This document shows, in pieces, positions 37,501 to 46,479 of a stretch of DNA of 64,000 bases; positions within the stretch are counted from its first letter, which is position 1; each line of letters opens with the position of its first letter. This DNA is from Diadema setosum (Eukaryota > Echinodermata > Echinoidea > Diadematoida > Diadematidae). Made by a program: the position numbers and the translations under genes. Below the pieces are notes generated by a model. It did no database searches. It worked only from the letters and a program-made list of their open reading frames with translations, and was not told where the DNA came from. The stretch is taken from positions 10,801,879-10,865,878 of the forward strand of contig NC_092689.1 of the NCBI RefSeq assembly GCF_964275005.1, given 5' to 3'.

Positions 37501-40500
37501 GTATCTGGGTTTACTGGGCCTTTCTGTTGCCTACACTCTGTGTCAGCCTTGTCAACACTATGCTGTGTCAGAGATGGACTGTCACATGCAGGACAACTAG
37601 CACCCTCTCCTGATTGAAAGCATGGGAACAGTAGAGGTGAACTGTCACTAATTCCCTCTATAATTTCTTGCACTTCTGGTACTTTATCCCCAGAATCTAG
37701 GAAGGTAACATCAGGGCTGGCATGGTCTTGACTGTACTCAATGACACTAACAGGAGTGGATGTCTGGCTCAATGGCTGAAGCTTTGGAAACACACTTCTC
37801 AACACAACTCTGCTCTTGCTGTCATTCAAGTTGACAGAGCTTGATCTGCTTGGCAGTTCTTGCTTGTCTACAAGCTTTAAAAGGTCTGGTTGTCTTGATG
37901 AATACAGATGAAGGACATCATTACATGAACCCTGCGGAGATGGCTCACAGTCATGTTGACTCCTGAAAAATGGTGACAGGATCTGTTCATCCATACTCTG
38001 TGTACCTGAGTGCAGGTGGTCACCTCGAGTAGTTGGGGAAAAGTAATCATCTGGGAGGTTCTTGTATCTCTTTGATGCTGTACTGCACTCACTTGTTTCT
38101 TTGTTCATACAAAGTTCAGAAATGCTTGCTTGGGAGGAGACTGGATAGAACCAAGCTGATGAAGATTCTGAAGGAATGCAGCCACTGCTACAAAGGTCTG
38201 TTGAATGATGCCTCCTCTGCACATCATCAATATGATGGGTGCCCATTCTTTCTTGGAAGAGTTTTATTCTTTCCTCCAACAAAGTATCCTCTACATTAAA
38301 GCTACGAGCTGGATTCCTGCAGAGAGGTTCTATTTCATCGCCTTGCACTGCTGCAAAAGAAAGGCTTCTGCTGTTGTCGTCACCTAGATAACTGTGATGT
38401 GATGGTATCCCAGGCCAAGCTCCTAATCTTGCAGTTTCATCCACGAGCTCATGCACTACATGGTAGTCAATGTCCTCATCGTCTCTGGTGCACTTTTCAC
38501 TCATCATGACAGGAAGACGGTGCCTCTTAACTGTTTCGCTCGATTTGAACTGCTTCCAGCTGATTTCATTTCTGGGCGAGACATGCTGAAATTGAAACAA
38601 AAAGAGAAAAAGGAGAACACACAACGGAACTGATTAATCTTGATTTTTCTTAAACATCTTCAAGACTTCATTTAATTTATGTATTTAAGTGAAAGATTTG
38701 AGTTTATACAGCACAGGGAAAATGGGGCTATTTGCAAAGCAGGAAGATAATGTCTAATTCCATGATACATCTTAATCAACAAAATCTGCTGATATCTGTC
38801 TAATCTGAGAAAAAAAAATCTTTATCAAAGAATAAGTAGCTTCTTTCAAGGTTTCCATTTAGATGCTAACTGCCAAATTCCACACTCTCTAATTGGATAA
38901 AGATTCATTTTGTTTTCAGCCACTTGTGGATAGTAGCAGAATAAAATTTAAATGATCAAATGTTTGTCTGACACTAGGGCTTCTACCAACTTGTATTAAG
39001 TTATGTATATTGTAAAATTATGCAAATAACATTTGCTTCAATTTCTCCACTGACCTTGGATGACAACTTTTCCTGGCAAAATGTTCCAGTGTTTCTCTTC
39101 ATCAATGGTCTTCTTAGATTATTAGGATGAGGCAATACTGAGATGGTGCTTTGATGCTTTTCAGGCTTCATGTACTTTGGCTTTGAACACTTTGGCTCAA
39201 ACCGATTCTTGCCAAAACAGCTATCATCTGTGTGTTGTAACAATTCATCAGAACATCTTAATCACTCATGGTGATATACAAATTTTGCAAGAATTGACAC
39301 CAATGATCACAGTAAGGTAATATTTTAAGGATCTTGATTGCAAAAAAATGCTTCTCACATATTTAGTTGAAATACATGTAGTGCATTTCAGAATTATTGA
39401 GACATGAAAATGTGGAATAGATTACTCTTTAATCCCTAATCTATTCTTTTATGAACTCTGATGAGGATCTGTGTATTTAAGAAAGTAGTGTGATGCACTC
39501 CACTTACTTTCTTCTTTTTTTTTCTTTGTCCTTACGCTTGATTAACTTTTGAAGAAAAATGTAAACACAGGTAATGTTTTCACTACTGATGTTGTACTGT
39601 ATTACTGCTGTATGTCACTTGCACTTCCATGCATACCAACTGTTCATATGAAAACACAGATAAGGGAGAAATATGTGCAGAAGGTTCTTACCTCCATTAC
39701 CAATGCTGCTTCTATCCATGGTGTCAGGGTTGGACAACACTACACTCATATCTGGTGGATCTTCTGCCAATCCATGTGTACACAGCACGGCCCCTTCTGA
39801 AGTGACCTGGTTTTCCACTGTGTCATCTGACACATCATGCATCCATGCATTAAGGCAATCTGGCTGTTGGACACTGGCAACAGTCTCTTTTGAGGGTGAG
39901 AAATCTTCTTCAAATTGACTTGCTTGAGATGTCTTGTATGCCTTCACTGCATATTCAGCCCCATTCTGTTCCAGTTCATTGTACATATCTAGAGTGGTTT
40001 CTGTGGCAACTCCATCTCTTCTGCTTGCATGTGCTTCAACTTCATTTCCAACATTGGGATATCCATCCTTTGCCATAAGTTCTCTGGTATGAGAAATTCT
40101 TCCTGGTACAAGATCATGACCAGACATGTGTGAAACAGATAACACTTGAAACGGCTCCTCACTTCCAGCAGCTGCAGGATATTTTGTAACTCCATCTCCG
40201 TTGTCTGAACCTTGTAGTGAGCTGGTGATATTCTCAACACCTCTCACTGTGCTAGCCTCTGTAACAACAGCACTTATTTGACAATCCAAATGTGTTGACT
40301 CTTTATTTCTGGTCACTGCATGATCACAAGACAGTTCACCTGCAAAGGCTTGTGAAAGTGTTTGGTTTCCATTTCTTCCTAAGTTGTCATTGGAAGGGGT
40401 GATGGCAAAATCAGTATCAATTTCCTGTGATTCTTCAGATGGAAATTTCCCTCTAAAAGAAATATCTAAAGTTTGCAGGAATGCCACCCTTGTGTTGGAC

Positions 40501-43500
40501 TTCACTCTCTGAGCAAGCTCTACTTCACCTGGCACTGTATCTTCCCTTCTGTTACTGCTATTGCCAGTTCCACCATAACAACTCTCTTTAATCTCTGGGT
40601 TCATCTCTGGCACAGACTGCTCAGTCTCTGAAATATTCACGATGCTGAGATCTTCATCAAGCCCTGTACGGTCACGAAGACAGTCCACATGCATTGTGAT
40701 CAAAGGACTGCCAATCCGCTGAGCTGCAATGTCAGGAACCACAGCATCCTTATCCTGTGACAACCTCTGCAGAGATTCACACTCGCACCTGTTCCACGTT
40801 GGAAGTTGTAGTTTGTTGTCAGGTGTGGATATGCTACAATCACAGTTCTGGGTATCCTGGGAGAAGTCATAGGTGTCCACCGATGTCACAGAAGACAGCT
40901 GACTATCATCATTCAGAAAAGGAAAATTTGATTTACCTAGATGGTCATCCAACATCTGCACCTTTGCTGCAACTCCTTCTTGATTATCTTGTGGTGCATT
41001 TGAGCCATCTGCTTCATGAGCGCTTCTGTCTGCAGATTTCCATCCTTGTGGTGGTCCACCATTCACTTTTCTGGCAAAATTGTCTTTTGTGGATTGCTGA
41101 ATTTGGTAATCTACTTCCTGGGTAGAGTGGGTCATATTCCTGGAAAGTACACTACCATGTGCAGCACTTCTATTCTTTAAGTGGGCTTCATCATTACTGC
41201 AGGAAATCTCTCCTTTGGTGTATGCACCATTACAGTATCTAGCCTCTGAACGAAGCATTCTTGATTTGTCAAGTAGGTGTGGTATCGCAGGCAGCTGGCC
41301 TTCATCAAGCCTGTTTGGATCATTCCCTGTGCTCGACATGACAACACTGGAGGATTCCGTGATGCACAAGCTCTGCACTTCATTATGATTATTCACGTTT
41401 TGTGGGCTTGCGATGTTGTCAGGGGAGACCTGTATCACTGTGCTTTCATGAGCATAATCAGTGTGTTCTTGAAAACTGTCAAAACAATCTTTTTCCGATG
41501 TCTGACATGCCATCCTGTCATCCCATGTGGAGGTCAGTTTGTCTTCAAGCACTGACGCATTGTCTGACCTGATGTCTCCAACACATCTTGGAGCTTGTTT
41601 GCAGTCGCTTTCCCCTGTTCCACTGCATACCTCAAGTTCTTTTACTCCCATTACGCTATTGTCAATTTCACCAGCAGTTTCTCCAAATCTCATCTCAGAA
41701 GTGCGGCATGTGTTTTCGTTTTTGCACTCCTTGAATTTTTTTTTATTCTTCATGGCTGGATTACTGTATTCAAACACTGCTTGAGGGACAATGACACTGC
41801 ATGTAGCTGGCTGTGACCCTTGTTCCTGCGGTAAAGTTTCTGCTTTTAGGTTATCATCCTCATTCTGATCAAGGTGAGCCATGAGCAATTTACTTCCTAA
41901 CTGGCTGGTGGCCTGATCCATTTCTTCCTTACTGTCCACATCTTGAAACATGATGTTCCTTTCTGGAACATTTTCTTGTGCACTATTTCTACTCCGAACA
42001 TTTATGCTCTTTTTGAACTCATCCCTTTTGCTTTGTGACTTCACTACATGCCATCTATCTTCACCTGACTTTGTTTTCTGGCTATTCATGACACCTTCAG
42101 ACAGCTGTCTACCTTCTTGCAAATCAGATCTTTCCTGTGCAGAGAGTGAGTCTTGCATCTCATAAGAGACACTATCCTTCAACGTTTTGCTTGCTAGCCC
42201 ATCACTTTTCTGACTTGAACGTGTACTGTCTCCTTTATCTGATCCATTCTCTGTTCCTATGCTTAACCTGGGATTGCAAACACCACTACATTCAAGAGGT
42301 ACTTTACCATCTTTTAAAGATTTCACAGCTTTTGAGCAATCAAACATCTCCCCTGTCTCATCCTGTTCATTCATAATATCTGACTCTATGGAATCTAAGA
42401 TGCCTCCATGGTCTGATGACATATGAGCTACATAGTCAGAACTATGTCTGTCCTCTATCTCTGAAGAGCCTTGCATGTCTACTTCGGCAGTATCCTCTTT
42501 TGCTTTAACATCATCAACATCTCTATCCTCATTCAACTGAATGGAAGATGTTCTGCCTGAATCTAGCCCTGTTTCATATCCACTGGGTTCTTTTCCTGTC
42601 ATGCCTAATGACACATAAATAAATAAATAATAAGGTAGGTTTATTTGCCTAAGAATTCAATGACACCTGTGCACAAGGAAGATGACATTTGAAACATGTT
42701 CATGATTCTAAAATTGCAAAAGGGAAATGAAAACATCTTGTTAACCCGTTGAAGATGAGTCTTCAAGTATATTTGGGCAGGTGTCTATGGGAAATGCATG
42801 TTGTAGCAAAATAAGCCTGTCCTCAGTGGGTTTAAAAGCTTGGCACATGCACATGAGAAGTCAAGACAGATCAGCCACTTAATATGCTATTTTGACTCAG
42901 CCAACCTAATGTCTAACTGATTTCTACTTAATGGTCACATTCTACCAGCATGATTAAAGTTGATAAAAATTATAGTTTCTAAGTAATTCTTACCTGTCGA
43001 CTGATGGGTGTTCAGTCCAGTCCTCATGCTGAAACTGTATTTTCTGGTCACCAGTGATGGATTGGCAGGTGATGCAACATTTGACAGATGTGTTTGCTCA
43101 CTACCTTTGCTTCTGCAGGGCTCTGAGTCCTTTTGAATAGAGAAATTACATGGCTCAGCCAGAGAGTTGGTAGCAAATGTTTCATAATCAGCTTTGCCAC
43201 TTTGCAAGTTGCTCCCCAAAGTTTGTCCTTGCAGAGCATTTTCCCCTTCCATAAATGTCTCTGGGTTAGAGTAGGTCCTGTCACTCCCATACAAGTTTGT
43301 AAACTTTTCTCCAATGACAGAAGAAAACATAGACCCATCACCGACACCAGGCAAATTTTGCTGTTCCATCTCAGAACTTGAACAGTGCATTGAGTTACTG
43401 ATTAACATGTCTGCTTTGGTTGTAGCATCCTTCCCTAAAGCTGCTGTTTGCTTGAGTGGTGGCTGAAATGGCCTTTTCCCCTTGCCAAGCAGAGCTAGAA

Positions 43501-45810
43501 TCTGGGATGCACTTCTCTTGCCTTTAGGTGCAGACAAGTCACCTACACGACAGCTGACAGCAGCTTTGTCTTCAGTACCATCAGCGGAGTTAGTTGCTGA
43601 ATTACTGGGATGATCTGGCTGATGTAAGGTATGATGATTCTCAGGTTCTGAAAAGTCTGTAGTTGTACACAAAGTAGTTCTAGGGATATGGGAATTCATA
43701 GTGTTGTCATCAACATGAATTGCAGTCTCACTGAACGTTCTAAAATGTTTAGGAACTTGTCTTGCACCAGTGGGTAGGTAGTCTTGACTTGCTCCTAACA
43801 TGAATGCAGGAACTGCTTCAGGACTGTGAGGAGAGGATGTCTCCATGCCTGAACTTTGATTCACTTGCATGCTACCATCACTACAATGCAAAGCGTTTGT
43901 CTGAAGATGCATCGATGCAGGTACACCTAGTGATGTATGACCAGCATTTGATCCATGCACGCTCGAAGGGTTTGCATCTCCTGACCCTGCAGAGTCTTTT
44001 TGGCGATAATGACTGCTGAAGAGAGATGACACCTGCTTGGGACTACTACAGTTGCTGAGCATGCCTTGGGTTGCTCTGACGCTGTTACAAGATGAATTAT
44101 CCCTCTCTGGGCTGGCTTTCTTTGCAATCTGTCTTGGAGGAACAAACCCCTGCATTGGAGAAACAGATCACAATCTATCAAAGGAAATGGGTTTGTGATA
44201 CACTGTAAAGTATTCTTCAGCACAGAATATTAAACAGTATATTTACAATCATATAGTAGTCTTCCAGTCTTCTCATCCAGCAGTGACTGCACAGATACTT
44301 TAAAAATTCATAACTTTGGAATGGACTGTTCCATTTTCCCCAAACTTTCACTGATGTGTTCTACTAATATTGTTGCATTCACTCAATCCACATGTATATT
44401 AAAGTGGACTTGTCCTTTAAGTTAATATCACATCAAAATGTTGAAGTTAACTGTGACAGTTTCAAAGCTCTGCATTCAGACATCTTTAAAAAAAGGAGTA
44501 AAACAAATATGTACAGAAATTCATCATGTGAAATCAGATTTGAATGAATGACGAATCAGCAATCACAAAGCATACAAGCAAAGAGAACCATGTTTAGAAT
44601 TAGGAAAGTACTCTGGCTGTAGCAAGCATAGGCCTCATGTATTCCAAACAACATGAGTAAGGGAAGAGATGTATACATGTATATACCAGTTCTCTGATAT
44701 TTGCTTCAGCCCGCCATTTTGCACCTGAGAAAGACGTCAGAATACCACTACCAAGCATTAAACTGTCAAAGGTAAATGCTGGTTTTACATGAAATATATG
44801 ACAGAGCTCTTGTAAGCTAAACATTATTGTAGTTTGCAGTGCAAATTACTTGAATATACACCTGCAAGAAGTGATGATTAGGGAGGCATGGCTGGAATAG
44901 AAATACATACTGTTCTCTTTCTTTTCATAGGATGTCTCCTGATGACTTGGGCAGGAGCAGAACTGTGAAGAATTTGTTGGCTCTGTTCTTTCTTCTGCTG
45001 AAGATTCCCAGCTTCATCAGCAGTCCCAGCAGGCGAGGCATCATCCTCCTTGACTTCCTCAATTGTGATGAGATACTTTTCACTTTCAAGTTCTTCGCCA
45101 ACATTTGCCTACACAAACACACACACACAAAGAATGAGAGGAAAAAAAGAGTAGATGCATATTTTAAGTATAGTTTAGTACACATCTTGCAGATATGGAG
45201 GACATAAGAAATAAAATGGAAGTATTGAATGATGGTGAAGACAATGCTAATTAGACATTTTAAAAAAGGAGAAAATAAATGCATTCTTTGTTATCCATGG
45301 TTACCTGGTCTGGTTTAATGTGAACTTGATCCAGACGCTTGTTGCCTTCTCCATAGAGGACTGCCTTTGAGCCCTGATCACTGACTTTGAGAACTCCGTC
45401 TTGCCATACCTTAGCCTTCTTCCTCTTTTGATGTGTGTACAAAACCTGAAAAGATGAAAATTGACAGGTTTCATGGCAGAGTGAAAACATACTATTAATG
45501 TACACTGGGTAAAATACATAAATTGTACAAATAATATGAACATGGAAACTAAAATAGCACTTCTAAATGCACAACTCTACCACATGTAGAAATGTAGAGC
45601 CTATGCTGACACCCATGTTGGCTGTGACAATTTCATTCCTAAATCAGGGACAAATTCTGATCTTTTCTGCATCTTGTATGCTGCAGTGAAGAACACTACA
45701 CAAAATGACAATCACCACCTGAATGGTCACTTCAGTTGTATTCTATTATCAAACTGCAATACCAATTACATCATTAAATATCAACTTACAAGAAATTCCC
45801 TTCCAGCCAT
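16154..45810 (-). CDS. ZGRF1: ZGRF1 (DUF2439, GRF zinc finger, SF1 helicase), 26 exons
   Basis: Coding exons in order: 45810-45790, 45445-45305, 45108-44911, 44149-42994, 42604-39692, 39227-39055, 38585-36521, 36145-35931, 31704-31566, 31127-30865, 30543-30331, 28562-28463, 28289-28143, 27458-27344, 26779-26674, 26261-26126, 25826-25664, 25162-25085, 24473-24263, 23218-23033, 22186-22058, 21341-21130, 19477-19349, 18883-18774, 17311-17105, 16590-16154. They total 9,963 nt (3,320 aa plus stop); every junction is GT-AG and every phase agrees. Human ZGRF1 (about 2,100 aa) is a 5'-to-3' DNA helicase working with RAD51 in crosslink and fork repair, and yeast Mte1/Dbl2 share the DUF2439 end and bind FANCM-type helicases; these roles are inferred for this protein. 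The N terminus (VLYTHQKRKKAKVWQDG) and the whole helicase align closely with human. Weak points are the AAG acceptor of exon 9 and the 4.2-kb intron 8. Separate entries describe the modules. Confidence 0.92.
17105..19477 (-). CDS. ZGRF1: ZGRF1 exons 23-25: helicase motifs V-VI and tail start
   Basis: Exon 23 (19349-19477) carries motif V ISTVDAFQGGEKAIIILSCV and RVGFIDSDK. Exon 24 (18774-18883) carries motif VI RTNVALTRSKNHLLIVGG and LWGKIIHKCH. Exon 25 (17105-17311) leaves the fold: a basic, probably helical stretch with EMPAKKTRRNEDME, a possible nuclear-localisation signal. Exon 25's acceptor is TTAATCTGTAACAG. A 788-bp TTAACCC element lies in the intron between exons 24 and 25. Confidence 0.92.
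17959..18746. mobile_element. TTAACCC element with GC hairpins at both ends, copy A
   Basis: A 788-bp element in ZGRF1 intron 24. Both ends read TTAACCCTAAAAAGACTG on their own strand. Inside each end lies a G/C hairpin (GGGGGGCCTAAAAGGCCCCC on the left, GGGCCCTTTAGGCCC within long G and C runs on the right). The interior is AT-rich and without a gene, but it shares ordered blocks with copy B at 29287, for example TTTTGACACCAAATTTGCGA and CGGCCGAGATCT. Confidence 0.8.
19688..19782. mobile_element. 95-bp TTAA-ended mini-element, copy A
   Basis: The left end is TTAACCTGTTGAGGACGAG; the complement of the right end is TTAACCCATTGAGGATGGG. It matches the 95-bp element at 42741 throughout, including GGGAAATGCATGTT. 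Confidence 0.75.
19862..20335 (+). other. Unrecognised open frame inside ZGRF1 intron 22
   Basis: The frame stays open for 200 codons from 19733; the first ATG is near 19862, giving about 157 aa and ending DDILQFLYKDPDSVSLRKLC. It lies antisense to ZGRF1 between exons 22 and 23. I recognise no family. The composition is more balanced than the AT-rich neighbourhood, so it may be a relic of a mobile element or an old gene copy, or chance. No splice context supports it as a host gene. Confidence 0.25.
21130..24473 (-). CDS. ZGRF1: ZGRF1 exons 19-22: helicase motifs II-IV
   Basis: Exon 19 (24263-24473) gives VRKSIERHRLGKNKE and VVGVTCAACTFPCIKNLTFP. Exon 20 (23033-23218) gives Walker B VVLLDESSQMTEPASLLPLA (D2856, E2857) and motif III LVGDPHQLDPTIQGSE. 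Exon 21 (22058-22186) gives motif IV LRTQYRCHPSISALANSLFY. Exon 22 (21130-21341) gives NDLPTLCFFNVSHGQE and VGVITLYKAQVNQISTLL. The alignment to human is continuous. One oddity is QLDPT where UPF1-like helicases have QLPPT. Confidence 0.93.
22309..22436. repeat. GAT/CTG then CAT/CAC trinucleotide tract
   Basis: GATGATGGCGATGATAATGC-type units change into CATCATCATTACCATTACC-type units. The two halves are roughly complementary, so the tract can fold back on itself. It lies in ZGRF1 intron 20. Confidence 0.8.
24549..24598 (+). repeat. AAAC microsatellite
   Basis: There are about twelve AAAC or near-AAAC units in ZGRF1 intron 18, just upstream of exon 19 on the gene's strand. A second, TTTG, run lies at 29113-29146. 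Confidence 0.85.
25085..25826 (-). CDS. ZGRF1: ZGRF1 exons 17-18: helicase motif I and Ia
   Basis: Exon 17 (25664-25826) carries Walker A GVFGAGKS (residues 2701-2708) then YLLAVTILLLVQLF and WKVLVSSTTNVAVDRILLG, the motif Ia region. Exon 18 (25085-25162) gives LLNLGFEDFIRVGSMRKIA, a near match to human ENFIRVGSVRKIA. All ATP-binding residues are present. Confidence 0.93.
26126..28562 (-). CDS. ZGRF1: ZGRF1 exons 12-16: region between GRF and helicase
   Basis: Exons 28463-28562, 28143-28289, 27344-27458, 26674-26779 and 26126-26261. Conserved markers in human order: IFLKLHRKEHSSTYAK, then DDLWIISQDLTF and SSSDEIEIEPLTGYSPSNWP, then SSELTYLDNIQDFVNP, then YHLNEDQAVALQQVAAML and PPITLIH. The last lead directly into Walker A and act as the Q-motif-like front of the SF1 core. 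For exon 13 two donors are possible; only GGCT|GTAGGT keeps the frame into exon 14. Confidence 0.9.
29287..30062. mobile_element. TTAACCC element with GC hairpins at both ends, copy B
   Basis: A 776-bp relative of the 17959 element, in ZGRF1 intron 11. Both ends read TTAACCCTAACTAGGCCGGG on their own strand, followed by G/C hairpins (GGGGCCTCCAAGGCCCC left, GGGCCTGGGAGGCCC right). The interior shares blocks and order with copy A and contains more CpG (GATCGCGCGGTCGACGG), suggesting it is younger or less decayed. Confidence 0.8.
30331..31704 (-). CDS. ZGRF1: ZGRF1 exons 9-11: pre-GRF block and GRF zinc finger
   Basis: Exon 9 (31566-31704) begins with ATG: MAVSGELRFPPAATV, then SSTIPQRRVLIPVSF and ATYKQVLLAAVKG. 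Exon 10 (30865-31127) gives EHLNIILFEVAHRYHS and the GRF finger CKHGQPAKMVCVKKEGPNKG, then RIFYACNNPRENQCK. Exon 11 (30331-30543) completes FFLWAD. Zinc ligands by position are C2394, H2396, C2419 and C2427. GRF fingers bind single-stranded or 3'-ended DNA in APE2 and NEIL3 and are expected to guide DNA engagement here. The order matches human. The exon 9 acceptor (TTTCTACCTGAAG) is weaker than the others, which leaves room for a start at its ATG in a shorter isoform. Confidence 0.9.
33381..33527 (+). CDS. Candidate small ORF or first exon (48 aa), plus strand
   Basis: Starts ccatcATGG, a good initiation context, 19-26 nt after GATTATATATAGG. The frame reads MDDDTSSWVADITAELSILN, then ADDWVGDPVS, and stops at 33525. 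It is acidic and not recognised. It could be a real small protein, a first exon spliced before its stop, or chance in CpG-rich DNA. No downstream plus-strand exon was found. Confidence 0.2.
   Translation: MDDDTSSWVADITAELSILNADDWVGDPVSCVALLHIDHTTLIETDRV
34099..34136. repeat. 38-bp near-perfect palindrome
   Basis: ACGGCCACAGTTGCACTG and CAGTGTAACTGTGGCCGT flank a two-base centre, with one mismatched pair. It lies in the CpG-richer part of ZGRF1 intron 8. Confidence 0.85.
34831..34932 (-). CDS. Candidate alternative first exon inside ZGRF1 intron 8
   Basis: ATG at 34932 in good context (tcacaATGG) with an in-frame TGA just upstream, so it can only be a start. It codes 34 residues, MEIKQPSNSRQRIYLFDAID then EWRTQRDVFLAGGQ, and ends at CAA|GTAAGA. 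A possible second exon ends at 34609 (GATGT|GTAAGT), but its acceptor is ambiguous (34661 or 34726) and its phase does not join exon 9 directly. It is not recognised; it could be an isoform start of ZGRF1 or a nested gene. Confidence 0.25.
35931..36145 (-). CDS. ZGRF1: ZGRF1 exon 8
   Basis: Residues about 2223-2294, with an Arg/Ser/Ala-rich stretch (LPRPSRLARPACTSS) and ending TPVIKELALSN. Acceptor AACATGGCCAG and donor AAAT|GTGAGCA are in phase. It is the last exon before the 4.2-kb intron that contains the promoter-like block. Confidence 0.8.
36521..38585 (-). CDS. ZGRF1: ZGRF1 exon 7: linker with IIDLTLD motif
   Basis: Residues about 1535-2223. The start HVSPRNEISWKQFKSSETV follows a strong acceptor (CAATTTCAG). 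A possible helix, VEDTLLEERIKLFQERMG, lies near the front. The rest is Ser/Gln/Asp-rich. Near the end, PMIIDLTLDVGEF (residues near 2180) matches the SUMO-interaction consensus, with YIIDTADD about 20 residues later. Donor CCAAG|GTACCC is weaker than average, but the frame fits exon 8. Confidence 0.87.
39055..39227 (-). CDS. ZGRF1: ZGRF1 exon 6: short linker exon
   Basis: Residues about 1477-1534, with a basic stretch (FEPKCSKPKYMKPEKHQS) and NNLRRPLMKRNTGTF. Acceptor AACACACAG and donor TCCAAG|GTCAGTG keep the frame. No domain is recognised. Confidence 0.8.
39692..42604 (-). CDS. ZGRF1: ZGRF1 exon 5: 2.9-kb disordered linker exon
   Basis: Residues about 506-1477, a single 2,913-nt open exon. 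The sequence is Ser-, Asp/Glu- and Asn-rich with no recognisable fold and many SQ and TQ pairs, which are possible ATM/ATR-type sites. It is the main cause of the protein's length over vertebrate ZGRF1. Acceptor GTGTCATTAG and donor GGAG|GTAAGAA both agree in phase with exons 4 and 6. Confidence 0.88.
42741..42835. mobile_element. 95-bp TTAA-ended mini-element, copy B
   Basis: Begins TTAACCCGTTGAAGATGAG, ends CCTCAGTGGGTTTAA, and aligns along its length with the 19688 copy. It lies in ZGRF1 intron 4. Confidence 0.75.
42994..44149 (-). CDS. ZGRF1: ZGRF1 exon 4: first part of the linker
   Basis: Residues about 121-506. It opens with GFVPPRQIAKK, which follows KRKRT as human GFQGPRQVPKK follows KRKFT, and this fixes the exon 3/4 join. 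A basic motif, RSASQILALLGKGKR followed by PFQPPLK, stands out from the Ser/Asn/His/Gln-rich surroundings and is a candidate short interaction motif. The rest looks disordered. Acceptor CCAATGCAG, donor ACAG|GTAAGAA. Confidence 0.88.
44245..44425. repeat. Probable interspersed repeat fragment
   Basis: A non-coding segment with wording typical of a dispersed repeat (CATAACTTTGGAATGGACTG, then TTCACTGATGTGTTCTACTA). There is no second copy in the window, so the call rests on general resemblance to abundant invertebrate repeats. Confidence 0.3.
44911..45810 (-). CDS. ZGRF1: ZGRF1 exons 1-3: DUF2439 domain
   Basis: Residues 1-120. The start is MAGREFL in a 21-nt coding exon (45790-45810); exon 2 (45305-45445) gives VLYTHQKRKKAKVWQDG and GSKAVLYGEGNKRLDQVHI; exon 3 (44911-45108) gives ESEKYLITIEEVKED and ends PMKRKRT. 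The order and spacing match human MESQEFIVLYTHQKMKKSKVWQDG through the basic LKRKFT. In yeast Mte1 and Dbl2 this domain is the whole conserved core and mediates partner binding at D-loops and forks. ATG 45810 has a good context (acaATGG) and no in-frame alternative upstream. Confidence 0.92.
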
Positions 45811-45961
45811 TGTATCTTCTGCAGAGTTTCTTAGCTGATCATATCCATCTACTTTGCTCCAAATAGCAAGTCAATGTTGTGCTTATTGAGTGGTCCCGGT
45901 GCAGCAAACAGACAGCAGCTGCTGTGACATGACTCTGCTGGTATGGTAACACAGGTTTTAT
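45811..45961 (-). promoter_or_regulatory. ZGRF1: ZGRF1 5' UTR exon with a 15-codon uORF
   Basis: A strong acceptor (long T run then CAG at 45962-45964) sits 151 nt before the ZGRF1 start codon, so the first coding exon probably runs from 45961 to 45790. It contains an upstream ORF, ATG 45930 to TAA 45883, 15 codons. An upstream non-coding exon must then exist; the donor TAGTCAG|GTAACTG near 46734 is a good candidate. Confidence 0.5.
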
Positions 45962-46479
45962 CTGAAAAAAAAAAAAAAAATAGACAAGTGTGTATGTGGG
46001 GTGAAATTGATAAACATTGGGAACCAAATTCATACAATGATAGAACATCTACAAATAGTTGAAGCTTTCATACCAACGACGACAATGATGATAATTAAGA
46101 CAGGTTACAATTAAATTAAGCTACTAAGTGACATTGATATTAATTATTACTTATAATTATGGATGACTAACGGTTAAATTTCCAAATATCATCAGTTTAG
46201 AAATAGGACAATCATCTCATTCTCAGTTCAAGTGCATGACTGCTTGATTTTACAAGGTTGCCATGCCATGCCCATGCCATGGATATCTAAAACTACATTG
46301 TAGCACCGAGAACAGGAAGGTGTGTGGAATATTTGGCATGCCAAATATTTTATTCATAGCTTGCTTGTTTGTCTGTTTGTTTGTGTGTATGCCTTGTTGG
46401 GGGGGGGGGGGGGGATGGGGGAGCGAGGTGTCTTTCGTAGAACTCTTCGAGAAAGGAGTTTCACATACTCTTCGTCGTT

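Noticed and set aside
41527-42376. Several 70-90 codon plus-strand frames opposite ZGRF1 exon 5
   Set aside because: Shadows of the real minus-strand exon, which is open for 971 codons and in phase with its neighbours.
44600-44824. Possible 38-nt ZGRF1 exon between exons 3 and 4 (after TTTCTCAG, before GTATAT)
   Set aside because: Its length is not a multiple of three and would break the frame into exon 4, while exon 3 to exon 4 joined directly gives KRKRT-GFVPPRQ, matching human KRKFT-GFQGPRQ.
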